Origin: Pelomonas margarita
GTDB lineage: Bacteria; Pseudomonadota; Gammaproteobacteria; Burkholderiales; Burkholderiaceae_C
Length of the DNA stretch: 64,000 nucleotides
Assembly: GCF_043555875.1 (NCBI RefSeq)
Contig: NZ_JBIGHW010000016.1
Coordinates: 16,897-80,896, forward strand
Reading direction: 5' to 3'
Part shown: in pieces, positions 44,223-52,557 of the stretch
How positions within the stretch are numbered: the stretch's first letter is position 1
How the letters are laid out: each line of letters opens with the position of its first letter
Position numbers and translations under genes: made by a program
The notes under the pieces: generated by a model
Seen by the model: only the letters and a program-made list of their open reading frames with translations
The model's database searches: none
What the model was told of the DNA's origin: nothing

Positions 44223-44726
44223 ATGAAAAAAGTTAGCACTCCTTCCTTTCTGGTCGTCGGCCTCTGCGCCGCACTGATGCCATTGGCCGCTTTGGCCAAC
44301 GATCCCAAGGCCACCATCGCGGACCTGGATGCCCGCCTCGCCAAGCTGGGGGCGGCCAAGCTGGAAGGTACCGAGAAGGCCGGTGACAAGCAGGCGCCGG
44401 GGCTGTTCTTCGGCCCGCGCAAGCTGAACAACAACTACGACATCGTCGATGACATCAAGAAGAAGTCGGGCGCCACGGCCACCGTGTTCGTGAAGAGCGG
44501 CGATGATTTCGTGCGCATCTCCACCAATGTGCTGACGCCCGAGGGCAAGCGTGGCGTGGGCACCAGCCTGGCCCGTGCCAAGGCCTATGAAGCGGTGTCC
44601 AAGGGGCAGGCCTTCTGCGGCGACGTTGATGTGCTCGGCACGCCGTTCAACGCTTGCTACAACCCGATCAAGGACGACAAGGGTGCCGTGGTCGGCGTGA
44701 CTTACGTCGGCTACAAGAAGAACTGA
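44223..44726 (+). CDS. Secreted single-domain Cache protein
   Basis: This 167-residue periplasmic protein consists of a signal peptide (residues 1-25, ending AALA) and one Cache-type sensory domain, with no membrane anchor or output domain. Features of the Cache_3/Cache_2-type fold are FFGPRKLNNNYDIVDDIKKKSGATATVFVKSGDDFVRISTNV, TPEGKRGVGTSL and the C-terminal GTPFNACYNPIKDDKGAVVGVTYVGYKK, with two cysteines (in FCGDV and NACYN) that may form a disulfide. Such domains normally sit inside chemoreceptors. Here the stop overlaps the start of a chemoreceptor gene (TGATG), suggesting it works as a detached ligand-binding partner. The partner role is inferred. Confidence 0.86.
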   Translation: MKKVSTPSFLVVGLCAALMPLAALANDPKATIADLDARLAKLGAAKLEGTEKAGDKQAPGLFFGPRKLNNNYDIVDDIKKKSGATATVFVKSGDDFVRISTNVLTPEGKRGVGTSLARAKAYEAVSKGQAFCGDVDVLGTPFNACYNPIKDDKGAVVGVTYVGYKKN

Positions 44727-46318
44727 TGTCGTCGCTGCGCTGGGGGGCGCGGGGCCTCCGTGAGCGGTTGGCCAGGTTGGCCACAGTTCAAAAGCTGGCG
44801 CTGGCCTTCGGCTGGCTGATTCTGCTCACGCTGGTCATCGGGCTGGGGGCCTTGTTCGCGCTCGGCCAGGTGCGGGACGCGTCCAGCGCGCTGGCGTCGC
44901 GCTGGTTGCCCAGTGCCGGGCATCTGGCGGCGGCGCGCGCTGCGTTGCTGGAACACCGCGAGTTCACGGTCCGGCACACGACAGCTGCCGATGCCGGCTA
45001 CATGGACGAATACGAAGAGAAGCTGCGCGGCGCGAGGGAGGCGGTGCAGCAGGCCCTGCAGGCGCACCAAGCCCTCGTGATGCCGGGCGAGCACCAGGCG
45101 CTGCGCGCCACGTTCGACAAGCTGCTCAACGACTACCTGGATACCGTGGCCAAGGTCATCAGCCTGGACAAGTCGGGCAAGCAGGAGGACGGCAAGGAGA
45201 TCAGCGAAGGCGCTGGCAAGTCGAGCTTTGACGACGCCATCGGTGCGCTGGACAAGATGGCCCAGGCCGCATTCGCGGCTGGCGAGGCGGCCGGGACGGC
45301 CTCCGACCAGGTCTATCAGCGGGTGTTCAAGATCGCGCTCGGCTTGCTGGCGCTGGCGGTGGGCACCGGCCTGCTGCTGGCGGTGTTGATTGCGCGCGGC
45401 CTGTCGCGTGACCTGGGGGGCGAGCCGCGCGAGGCGGCGGAGCTGCTGCAGCGCATCGCCAGCGGCGACCTGACGCACACCGTGCCGGTGCGGCCAGGCG
45501 ATTCGCTCAGCCTGATGGCCAGCCTGGCCGGCATGCAGGAGCGCCTGATCGGCGTGGTGGATCAGGTGCGCCGGGGGGCTGACAGCGTGGCCACGGCCAG
45601 CCATGAAATCGCCTCGGGCAACATCGACCTGTCGCAACGCACCGAGATGCAGGCGGCCGCGCTGCAGCGCACCTCGGGGTCGATGGACCAACTGCGCGAG
45701 CAAGCCCTGGGCAGCGCCGACAACGCGCGTGACGCCAGCGGGGTGGCGAACGCGGCTTCGGGCATTGCGGCCCAGGGTGGCGAGGTCGTGGGCGGTGTGG
45801 TGTCCACCATGCGCGGCATCTCCCACAGCTCGGCCCGCATTGCGGAAATCACCGGGGTTATCGACGGCATCGCGTTCCAGACCAACATCCTGGCGCTGAA
45901 CGCGGCCGTGGAGGCCGCCCGGGCCGGCGAGCAGGGCCGCGGCTTCGCCGTCGTGGCGGGCGAAGTGCGCAGTCTGGCTCAGCGCAGTGCGACGGCAGCG
46001 CGCGAGATCAAGCAGTTGATCACGGCCAGCGTGGAGCAGATTCAGCAAGGCTCCTCGCAGGTGGACCGCGCCGGGGCCACCATGCAGGAGGTGGTGGCTG
46101 CGATCCAGCGTGTGGATCGCATCGTTACCGAGATCGCCCAGACGGGCTCTCACCAAGCACAGCAGGTCAACGACATCGGCAAGGCCGTGCTCGAGATGGA
46201 CCAGAGCACCCAGCAGAACGCCGCGCTCGTCGAGGAAAGCGCTGCAGCGGCCGAGAGCCTGCGCGCGCAGGCGCAGCAGCTGGTGCAGGCCGTGGCCTTC
46301 TTCCGGCTGGGTCGCTGA
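44726..46318 (+). CDS. Methyl-accepting chemotaxis protein
   Basis: This 530-residue chemoreceptor is coupled by a TGATG overlap to the Cache protein gene. Its order is a basic cytoplasmic start, TM1 (residues about 24-47), a periplasmic helical region of about 150 residues (LASRWLPSAGHLAAARAALLEHREF...) consistent with a four-helix-bundle domain, TM2 (about 195-220), HAMP (DLGGEPREAAELLQRIASGDLTHTV), and a signalling domain. The highly conserved hairpin tip IDGIAFQTNILALNAAVEAARAGEQGRGFAVVA is intact. There is no C-terminal CheR-binding pentapeptide. It lies between xdhC and puuD, so a purine-related signal is plausible. Confidence 0.94.
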   Translation: MSSLRWGARGLRERLARLATVQKLALAFGWLILLTLVIGLGALFALGQVRDASSALASRWLPSAGHLAAARAALLEHREFTVRHTTAADAGYMDEYEEKLRGAREAVQQALQAHQALVMPGEHQALRATFDKLLNDYLDTVAKVISLDKSGKQEDGKEISEGAGKSSFDDAIGALDKMAQAAFAAGEAAGTASDQVYQRVFKIALGLLALAVGTGLLLAVLIARGLSRDLGGEPREAAELLQRIASGDLTHTVPVRPGDSLSLMASLAGMQERLIGVVDQVRRGADSVATASHEIASGNIDLSQRTEMQAAALQRTSGSMDQLREQALGSADNARDASGVANAASGIAAQGGEVVGGVVSTMRGISHSSARIAEITGVIDGIAFQTNILALNAAVEAARAGEQGRGFAVVAGEVRSLAQRSATAAREIKQLITASVEQIQQGSSQVDRAGATMQEVVAAIQRVDRIVTEIAQTGSHQAQQVNDIGKAVLEMDQSTQQNAALVEESAAAAESLRAQAQQLVQAVAFFRLGR

Positions 46319-46446
46319 GCGGGCAGCCCGTCGCGGCGACGCGACGGGCGCTTGCATACACTCGCGCGCTGTCGCAGCGGTGTCGGGCGCCTGGCGTGCC
46401 TGAAGACGCGACCCTGGGGCCCCACAGCACCCGCCGTGGTGGGGCC

Positions 46447-47646
46447 ATGGAGAGACGCGACTTGGAAACCTACCTGCTCGACTGGGCCAACCTGCTGCTG
46501 CGCTGGCTGCACGTCATCACCGTCATCGCCTGGATCGGCGCCTCGTTCTACTTCGTCTGGCTGGACAACCACCTCGTCAAGCCGACAGCCGACGACCTGA
46601 AGGCCAAGGGCGTGGGCGGCGAGTTGTGGGCCGTGCATGGCGGTGGCTTCTACAACCCGCAGAAGTACCTGGTGGCGCCGGTCAACCTGCCCAAGGACCT
46701 GCACTGGTTCTATTGGGAGAGCTACTGGACGTGGATGAGCGGCTTCGCGCTGTTCGTCGTGCTCTACCTGTTCAACGCCAGCCAGATGCTGATCGACCCG
46801 CGCGTGTACGCCTGGGGCGCGCCGTGGCAGGCCGTGTGCGCGGCGCTGGGCTTCCTTGTCGTCGGCACGGCGGTGTACGACATCGCCTGCGTGACGCTGG
46901 GCCGCACGCGCGACGGCAACATCGGCAACGATGGCCGCGTGCTGGCGGTCGTCGCGCTGTTCATCGTGTTCGCCAGCTGGCTGGCCTGCCAGCTGTTTGC
47001 CGGCCGGGCGGCCTTCCTCATCGTGGGCGCGACGCTAGCGACGCTGATGACGGCCAACGTGGCGCACTGGATCATCCCGGGCCAGAAGAAGGTCATCGCG
47101 CAGATGCGCGCCGGCCAGGCGCCCGACCCGATTCACGGCCAGCGCGGCAAGGAGCGCAGCGTGCACAACACCTGGTTCGGCCTGCCGGTGCTGATCGCGA
47201 TGCTCAGCAACCACTACGGCATGCTGCACCAGCACCCGCACAACTGGGCCGTGCTGTGCGTGTTGATGGCCGCAGGCGTGGCCATCCGACTGTTCTTCGT
47301 GAAGCGCCACAAGGGCGTCAACAGCTGGGGCGCCATCGTGCTGGCGCTGGCGCTGCTGGCCGCGTTGGTGGTGGGGATGGCGCCCCGGCCGCAGCCGGCC
47401 GCCGCTGCGGCGCCCACGCCGGTCACACTCGCCCAGGTGCAGGCCATTGCCGCACAGCGCTGCCTGGCCTGCCACAGCGGCGAGGCGGCGCAGAAGGGCG
47501 TGCGGCTGGACTCCGCCGAAGCGCTGCTCGCCCACCGGGCCGCCATCTACCAGCAGGTGCAGGTGCAGCGCCTGATGCCGCTGAACAACGCCACCGGCAT
47601 GACCGACGAGGAGCGTGCGCTGATGGGCCGGTGGGCCAAGCCATGA
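46447..47646 (+). CDS. puuD: Membrane urate hydroxylase PuuD with cytochrome c domain
   Basis: PuuD oxidises urate to 5-hydroxyisourate without releasing hydrogen peroxide, passing electrons through its own c-type heme to the respiratory chain. The 399-residue protein has about eight transmembrane helices in residues 15-330 (LLRWLHVITVIAWIGASFYFVWLDNHL, YWESYWTWMSGFALFVVLYLF, NTWFGLPVLIAMLSNHYGM). A C-terminal cytochrome c domain carries CLACH at residues 339-343 and an LMPLNNATGMT segment with the likely axial Met. Start is the ATG at 46447. The stop overlaps the glycerate kinase start (ATGA), so the two are coupled. Confidence 0.95.
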   Translation: MERRDLETYLLDWANLLLRWLHVITVIAWIGASFYFVWLDNHLVKPTADDLKAKGVGGELWAVHGGGFYNPQKYLVAPVNLPKDLHWFYWESYWTWMSGFALFVVLYLFNASQMLIDPRVYAWGAPWQAVCAALGFLVVGTAVYDIACVTLGRTRDGNIGNDGRVLAVVALFIVFASWLACQLFAGRAAFLIVGATLATLMTANVAHWIIPGQKKVIAQMRAGQAPDPIHGQRGKERSVHNTWFGLPVLIAMLSNHYGMLHQHPHNWAVLCVLMAAGVAIRLFFVKRHKGVNSWGAIVLALALLAALVVGMAPRPQPAAAAAPTPVTLAQVQAIAAQRCLACHSGEAAQKGVRLDSAEALLAHRAAIYQQVQVQRLMPLNNATGMTDEERALMGRWAKP

Positions 47647-48929
47647 CGCCCGACCCGCGCGCGCTGCTGCGCCAGCTCTACGCCGCCGCCGTGGCCCGCG
47701 CACTGCCCGGGCAGATGCTGGCGGCCCAGCTGCCGCCGCCTCCGCTGGGGCGTACCGTGGTGCTGGGCGCCGGCAAGGCCGGCGGCGCGATGCTGCAGGC
47801 GCTGGAGGCCGCCTGGCCGGCTGAGGCGCCCTTGTCGGGCCTGGTGATCACGCGCTACGGCCATGTGCCGCCGGGCTGGCGGCCGCGCCGCGTGGAGCTC
47901 GTCGAGGCGGCGCACCCCGTGCCGGATGCCGCCGGCCAGGCAGCCACGGCCCGGCTGTTGGCGCTGACGCAGGGGCTGACGGCCGACGACCTCGTCATCT
48001 GCCTGATCTCCGGCGGCGGTTCGGCGTTGCTCAGCCAGCCCGCAGCCGGGCTGACGCTGGCGGACAAGCAGGCCGTCAACCGCGCGCTGCTGCTGAGCGG
48101 CGCGGGCATTGCCGAGATGAACTGCGTGCGCAAGCATCTGTCCGCCATCAAGGGCGGCCGGCTCGCGGCGGCCTGCGCGCCGGCCCGCGTGCTGACGCTG
48201 GCCATCAGCGATGTGCCGGGCGACGACCCGGCCGTCATCGCCTCCGGCCCCACGGTGGCCGACGCCAGCACCTGCGCCGACGCACTGGCCATCTGTCGCC
48301 GCTATCGCATCCACCTGCCCGAGGCCGCGCGCCTGGGGCTGGAGCAGGGCGCGTTCGAGACCCCCAAGCCCGGCGACCCGCGCCTGGACGGCCACGCGCT
48401 GACGATGCTGGCCACGCCGCAACTGAGCCTGGAGGCGGCCGCCGCGCTGGCGTGCGAGCACGGACTGGCGGCCCACATCCTCAGCGACGACATCGAGGGC
48501 GAGTCCCGCGTCGTCGGCGGCGTGCATGCCGCGCTGGCGCGGGCCGTGGCGCGGCGCGGCCAGCCGTTCGCGGCGCCCTGCGTGATCCTGTCCGGCGGCG
48601 AGACCACGGTCACCGTCGACCCCGCACGGCCCGCCGGTCGCGGTGGCCGCGCCACCGAGTTTCTGCTCGGCTGTGCGCTCGCGCTGCAGGGCGAGCCGCG
48701 CGTGTGGGCGCTGGCGGCCGACACCGATGGCATCGACGGCGTGGGCCCGCATGCCGGCGCGCTGCTCACGCCCAGCAGCCTGGCCCGCGCCCGCGCGCTG
48801 GGGCTGAACCCGCAGGCGCTGCTGGACGCCCACGACAGCGCCGGCTTCTTCGCGCCGCTGGGCGACCTGCTGGACGTGGGCCCGAGCTTCACCAACGTGA
48901 ACGACTTCCGCGCGCTGCTGGTGCTCTAG
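47643..48929 (+). CDS. Glycerate 2-kinase, GckA/MOFRL type
   Basis: This is a 428-residue glycerate 2-kinase of the GckA/TtuD family, which makes 2-phosphoglycerate from D-glycerate. The N-terminal domain has VVLGAGKAGGAM and LISGGGSALLSQPAAGLTLADKQAVNRALLLSGAGI and the NCVRKHLSAIKGGRLA block. The C-terminal MOFRL domain has LSGGETTV, GRGGRATEFLLG, AADTDGIDG and DVGPSFTNVNDFRALLVL. It is coupled to puuD and could carry glyoxylate-derived glycerate from purine breakdown into central metabolism. The stop codon lies within the left arm of an 86-bp inverted-repeat element. Older annotations call such proteins hydroxypyruvate reductase. Confidence 0.93.
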   Translation: MTPDPRALLRQLYAAAVARALPGQMLAAQLPPPPLGRTVVLGAGKAGGAMLQALEAAWPAEAPLSGLVITRYGHVPPGWRPRRVELVEAAHPVPDAAGQAATARLLALTQGLTADDLVICLISGGGSALLSQPAAGLTLADKQAVNRALLLSGAGIAEMNCVRKHLSAIKGGRLAAACAPARVLTLAISDVPGDDPAVIASGPTVADASTCADALAICRRYRIHLPEAARLGLEQGAFETPKPGDPRLDGHALTMLATPQLSLEAAAALACEHGLAAHILSDDIEGESRVVGGVHAALARAVARRGQPFAAPCVILSGGETTVTVDPARPAGRGGRATEFLLGCALALQGEPRVWALAADTDGIDGVGPHAGALLTPSSLARARALGLNPQALLDAHDSAGFFAPLGDLLDVGPSFTNVNDFRALLVL

Positions 48930-49011
48930 GAGGCTGTCGGGCTTTAGGCCTGCAACTCGCCTCGGCCCTGCGGGCTGGGCCTGCAAGGCCCAAGGCCCGA
49001 CAGCCTCCTAG
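48926..49011. repeat. 86-bp inverted-repeat element overlapping the glycerate kinase stop
   Basis: Two perfect 17-bp arms, CTAGGAGGCTGTCGGGC at 48926-48942 and its reverse complement at 48995-49011, enclose 52 bp that continue the palindrome imperfectly (GGCC-TGCA against TGCAAGGCC). The arms begin and end with CTAG, rare in high-GC genomes. The glycerate kinase TAG stop lies in the left arm. No long T-run follows, so it is not a standard terminator. It looks like a MITE/REP-type insertion or a very stable 3' hairpin. Confidence 0.75.
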
Positions 49012-49119
49012 GGTTTGCATGTGCTGCAGCTTTCCGGGTCAGCGTGACCTATTGCCGTCGCGCCGGCCAGCCCGCAGACCTAGACTGAGCCGCACTTTCT
49101 TCCGATCCAGGAGCCCGCG

Positions 49120-49959
49120 ATGACCGCCGCCGTCGAGCATTTCTTCGCCAAAGCCAACGCCCTGCCCACGATGCCCGAAGTGGCCTCGCGCTTGCTCAGG
49201 AGCTTCGACGACGACAACGTCGGCCTGCCCCAGATCGCGGCGCTCATCGAGAAAGACCCGGCGCTCACCGCCAAGGTGCTGCGCCTGGCCAACTCTGCGC
49301 ACTACAGCCCCTCGCGCCAGATCGGCAGCGTCATGGACGCCGCCCATGCGCTGGGCCTGGAGACGCTGCGCAACCTCAGCATGGCGGCCTGTCTGAGCGG
49401 CACCTTCCCGAAGGTGCAGGGCCTGGATCGCACCCGGTTCTGGCGCCACAGCGTGGCCACCGCCAACTACTCGCGCATCCTGGCGCGCATGCTGGGCACC
49501 GACAGCGCTACCACCGACACCGCCTACCTCGCCGGCCTGATGCTGCGCACGGGCCAGCTGCTGATGGCCGCCGACTCGCCCGAGCAGGTGCAGGACGTGG
49601 AGGACCACGCCGCCGAGCCGGGCAGCCGCTTCTCGCTGGAGGAGCACCGCTTCGGCTGCACGCACGCCGACGTGACGGCGTCGCTGGCTTCGCGCTGGCA
49701 CTTCCCCGACCGGCTGGTGGAGGCCTTCAAGGACGCCAGCACGCCGCTGGAGATCCGCCCCTTCTCGCTGATCGCCGGCGTGCTGCATGTGGCCGAGGTG
49801 CTGGCCGATGCCGCTGAGCATCAGGACGAGCCGGTGCACGCGCTGGAGGTGGCCGTGCCCGATCTCATCGAGCACCTGCACCTGGACCTGGACATGCTGG
49901 CCGTCAAGGTGGCCGCCGCCGGTGATCCGGCGGCCGAGGTGGAGCAGATGCTGCACTGA
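49120..49959 (+). CDS. HDOD-domain protein
   Basis: This 279-residue HDOD protein shows the family's N-terminal LPTMPEVASRLL, LIEKDPALTAKVLRLANSAHY, IGSVMDAAHALGLETLRNLSMA and FWRHSVATANYSRILA segments, and the later YLAGLMLRTGQLLM in place of an HD-type metal site. HDOD proteins regulate signalling, motility and gene expression through protein contacts and lack proven phosphodiesterase activity. Start ATG at 49120 follows a GGAG site, and TAGACT at 49081-49086 is a possible -10 element. It ends 30 bp before the convergent histidine phosphatase gene. Confidence 0.92.
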   Translation: MTAAVEHFFAKANALPTMPEVASRLLRSFDDDNVGLPQIAALIEKDPALTAKVLRLANSAHYSPSRQIGSVMDAAHALGLETLRNLSMAACLSGTFPKVQGLDRTRFWRHSVATANYSRILARMLGTDSATTDTAYLAGLMLRTGQLLMAADSPEQVQDVEDHAAEPGSRFSLEEHRFGCTHADVTASLASRWHFPDRLVEAFKDASTPLEIRPFSLIAGVLHVAEVLADAAEHQDEPVHALEVAVPDLIEHLHLDLDMLAVKVAAAGDPAAEVEQMLH

Positions 49960-49989
49960 CGGCCCGGGAGGGGGCTCGCCCCCGGCGCG

Positions 49990-50535
49990 CTATAGGCAGC
50001 CGGCCTCGGGCGCCGCGCCCGGGGCGCCGTAGCTGAAACGCGCCCAGCGCAGCGGCACCGCCGCCGGCTGCAGCACGAAGGCATGCTGGAAGCTCGTCTC
50101 GCACAGTTCGGGCAGCTTCGGCCCGCCCAGTGCGGCGAGCAGCGGCGTGACCGTGTTGCTGTGGCCCACCACCAGCACCGCGCCGGTCTGGGCGCGCACC
50201 GCGTCGGCCACGGCCTGCACGTGGCCGGGCATGTCGCCAGGCCGGGTTTCGATGACCTGCGGCTGCAGGCCCAGGGCCTGGGCCAGCGGCGCTGCCGTGG
50301 CGCTGGTGCGCTGGTATTGCGTCGTCACGACGGCGTTGACGCGCAGCCCCGCCAGCGACTGGGCCAGCGCCTGCGCGCGCAGCTCGCCGGCGGGCGACAG
50401 CGCCGGGTCGTTGCCGCCCTCGGCGGCCTTCTCGGCATGGCGCACGACGATGACGAGATCGGGCAGGGCCCGCGCGGGCAAGGCCAGCGACGTTGCCAGC
50501 AGGCAGGCTGCCGACAGGAAAGACAGGCGCTTCAT
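49990..50535 (-). CDS. Exported histidine phosphatase (SixA-like)
   Basis: This 181-residue histidine phosphatase has a signal peptide (residues 1-23, ending ARA). The catalytic IVVRHAEKA near residue 33 supplies the phospho-accepting His. TTQYQRTSATAAPLAQALGL contains a conserved Arg, and VVGHSNTVTPLLAALGG carries the second His. Export to the periplasm points to a phosphatase acting on an extracellular phosphate ester. It is divergent from lolC and convergent with the HDOD gene. Confidence 0.9.
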   Translation of the reverse strand: MKRLSFLSAACLLATSLALPARALPDLVIVVRHAEKAAEGGNDPALSPAGELRAQALAQSLAGLRVNAVVTTQYQRTSATAAPLAQALGLQPQVIETRPGDMPGHVQAVADAVRAQTGAVLVVGHSNTVTPLLAALGGPKLPELCETSFQHAFVLQPAAVPLRWARFSYGAPGAAPEAGCL

Positions 50536-50633
50536 CGCATCTCCTGAAGCCCGGCAACCGGGGTGGCGAACATTCTCTGCGGAGTCGGCCAGTTACCATC
50601 CCGGCCCCATGCAGTCTGCCATCGCCCCGCCCC

Positions 50634-51887
50634 ATGCCGTCGCCGTTTGAACTCCAGGTCGGCTGGCGCTACGTGCGCGCCGGCCGCGGCGGGCGGCGCA
50701 ACGCCTTCATCAGCTTCATCTCCGGCGCCTCGATGGTGGGCATCGCGCTGGGCGTGATGGCGCTCATCGTCGTGCTGTCGGTCATGAACGGCTTCCAGAA
50801 GGAAGTACGCGACCGCATGCTCAACGTCATCGCGCACGTCGAGCTGCTGAACTATTCCGGCCAGGCGCTGCCCGACTGGCATGCCACCGCCGCGAAGGCG
50901 CGCGAGAACCCGGCCATCGTCGGCGCGGCGCCCTTCATCGCCAACCAGAGCCTGATCGCCCGCGGCGAGGACATGCGCGGCACCGTTATCCGCGGCATCT
51001 CGCCGGCTGAGGAGGCCACTGTCACCGGCCTGGGTGCGCAGCTCAAGGACACCTACGCCAGGCTCGTCCCCGGCGCCTGGAACATCGTGCTGGGCGCCGA
51101 GCTGGCCCGCCAGCTGAACGTGGGCGAGGGCGACAAGATCACCGTCGTCGCGCCCGGCGGCCAGGTCACGCCGGCCGGCGTCGTGCCGCGGCTGAAGAGC
51201 TTCAACATCGTGGGCGTCTTCCACTCCGGCCACTACGAGTACGACGCGGGCCTGGCGCTGGTGCACGTGGACGACGCGGCCAAGCTGTTCCGTACCGAAG
51301 GCCCCACGGGCGTGCAGCTGAAGCTGCGCGACGTGCACGACGCCCGCCGCGTGGCCGCCGAGCTGGCCGGGCAGATGGGCCCGGAGACCCTCGTGCGCGA
51401 CTGGACCCGCTCCAACGCGACCTGGTTCGACGCCGTGCAGATCGAGAAACGCATGATGAGCATCGTGCTGACGCTGATCGTCGCCGTCGCGGCCTTCAAC
51501 CTCGTGTCTACGCTGGTGATGACGGTGACCGACAAGCAAAGCGACATCGCCATCCTGCGCACCCTGGGCGCCAGCCCGCGCTCGGTGATGGGCATCTTCA
51601 TCGTGCAGGGCGCCGCATCCGGGATCATCGGCACGCTGGCCGGCGTGGTGCTGGGGCTGCTGATCGCCTTCAACATCGACGTCATCGTGCCCGCCATCGA
51701 ACACCTGCTGAACGTCAGCTTCCTGCCGGGCAGCATCTACCTGATCAGCCAAATGCCCAGCGACCCGCAGAGCGGCGACATCGTCCCCATCGCCATCGGC
51801 TCGCTGAGCCTGGCCTTCCTCGCCACGCTCTACCCGAGCTGGCGCGCCAGCCGCGTGCAGCCGGCGGAGGCGCTGCGCTATGAGTGA
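50634..51887 (+). CDS. lolC: Lipoprotein-releasing ABC permease LolC/LolE
   Basis: This 417-residue permease of the LolCDE system extracts outer-membrane lipoproteins from the inner membrane and passes them to LolA. The N-terminal segment ELQVGWRYVRAGRGGRRNAFISFISGASMVGIALGVMALIVVLSVMNGF is the LolC/E hallmark. A large periplasmic domain follows (about residues 50-270), then three C-terminal helices of the FtsX type, ending YPSWRASRVQPAEALRYE. Only one permease gene precedes lolD, so it may form homodimers in the manner of LolF. The 3' end overlaps lolD by 8 bp. Confidence 0.94.
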   Translation: MPSPFELQVGWRYVRAGRGGRRNAFISFISGASMVGIALGVMALIVVLSVMNGFQKEVRDRMLNVIAHVELLNYSGQALPDWHATAAKARENPAIVGAAPFIANQSLIARGEDMRGTVIRGISPAEEATVTGLGAQLKDTYARLVPGAWNIVLGAELARQLNVGEGDKITVVAPGGQVTPAGVVPRLKSFNIVGVFHSGHYEYDAGLALVHVDDAAKLFRTEGPTGVQLKLRDVHDARRVAAELAGQMGPETLVRDWTRSNATWFDAVQIEKRMMSIVLTLIVAVAAFNLVSTLVMTVTDKQSDIAILRTLGASPRSVMGIFIVQGAASGIIGTLAGVVLGLLIAFNIDVIVPAIEHLLNVSFLPGSIYLISQMPSDPQSGDIVPIAIGSLSLAFLATLYPSWRASRVQPAEALRYE

Positions 51888-52557
51888 TGCCGTGATCCAG
51901 GCCACCGGCCTGACCCGCCGCTTCAAGGAAGGCGAGCTGGACGTGACCGTGCTGCGCGGCGTGGACTTGACGGTGCGCCGTGGTGAGACCGTGGCCATCA
52001 TCGGCGCGTCGGGCTCCGGCAAGTCCACGCTGTTGCACCTGCTGGGCGGGCTGGATCAGCCCACCACCGGCGGCGTGACGCTGATGGGCACGTCCTTCGC
52101 TTCCATGGCCGAAGCCGAGCGCGGCCGCTGGCGCAACCAGCACCTGGGCTTCGTCTACCAGTTCCACCACCTGCTGCCCGAGTTCTCGGCGCTGGACAAC
52201 GTGGCTATGCCGCTGCGCATCCGCCGCCAGACCCCGGCGCAGGCGCGCCAGGTGGCCGCCGAGATGCTGGCCCGCGTGGGCCTGAAAGACCGCGTGCAGC
52301 ACCGCCCGGCGGAGCTCTCCGGCGGCGAGCGCCAGCGTGTGGCCATCGCCCGAGCGCTCGTCACGCGCCCGGCCTGCGTGCTGGCCGATGAGCCCACCGG
52401 CAACCTCGACCGCGACACCGCCGACGCCGTGTTCGCACTGATGTTGGAGCGCGCCCGCGAACAGGGCACTGCCTTCGTCCTCGTCACCCACGACCGCGAC
52501 CTCGCGGCACGCTGCGACCGGCAGCTGCACCTGGTCAAGGGCCAATTTCAGTCATGA
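51880..52557 (+). CDS. lolD: Lipoprotein-releasing ABC ATPase LolD
   Basis: This 225-residue ATPase of the Lol lipoprotein release complex has Walker A GASGSGKST (residue about 46), FVYQFHHLLPEFSALDNV (the Lol-specific Q-loop region), signature LSGGERQRVAIARAL, Walker B VLADEPTGNLD and switch VTHDRDLA. The start overlaps lolC and the stop overlaps purU by 4 bp, so lolC-lolD-purU are translationally coupled. Confidence 0.97.
   Translation: MSDAVIQATGLTRRFKEGELDVTVLRGVDLTVRRGETVAIIGASGSGKSTLLHLLGGLDQPTTGGVTLMGTSFASMAEAERGRWRNQHLGFVYQFHHLLPEFSALDNVAMPLRIRRQTPAQARQVAAEMLARVGLKDRVQHRPAELSGGERQRVAIARALVTRPACVLADEPTGNLDRDTADAVFALMLERAREQGTAFVLVTHDRDLAARCDRQLHLVKGQFQS

Noticed and set aside
48926..49011. 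The inverted repeat as an ordinary intrinsic terminator
   Set aside because: The stem is much longer than needed, the loop is large, there is no T-tract after the right arm, and it starts inside the coding sequence.
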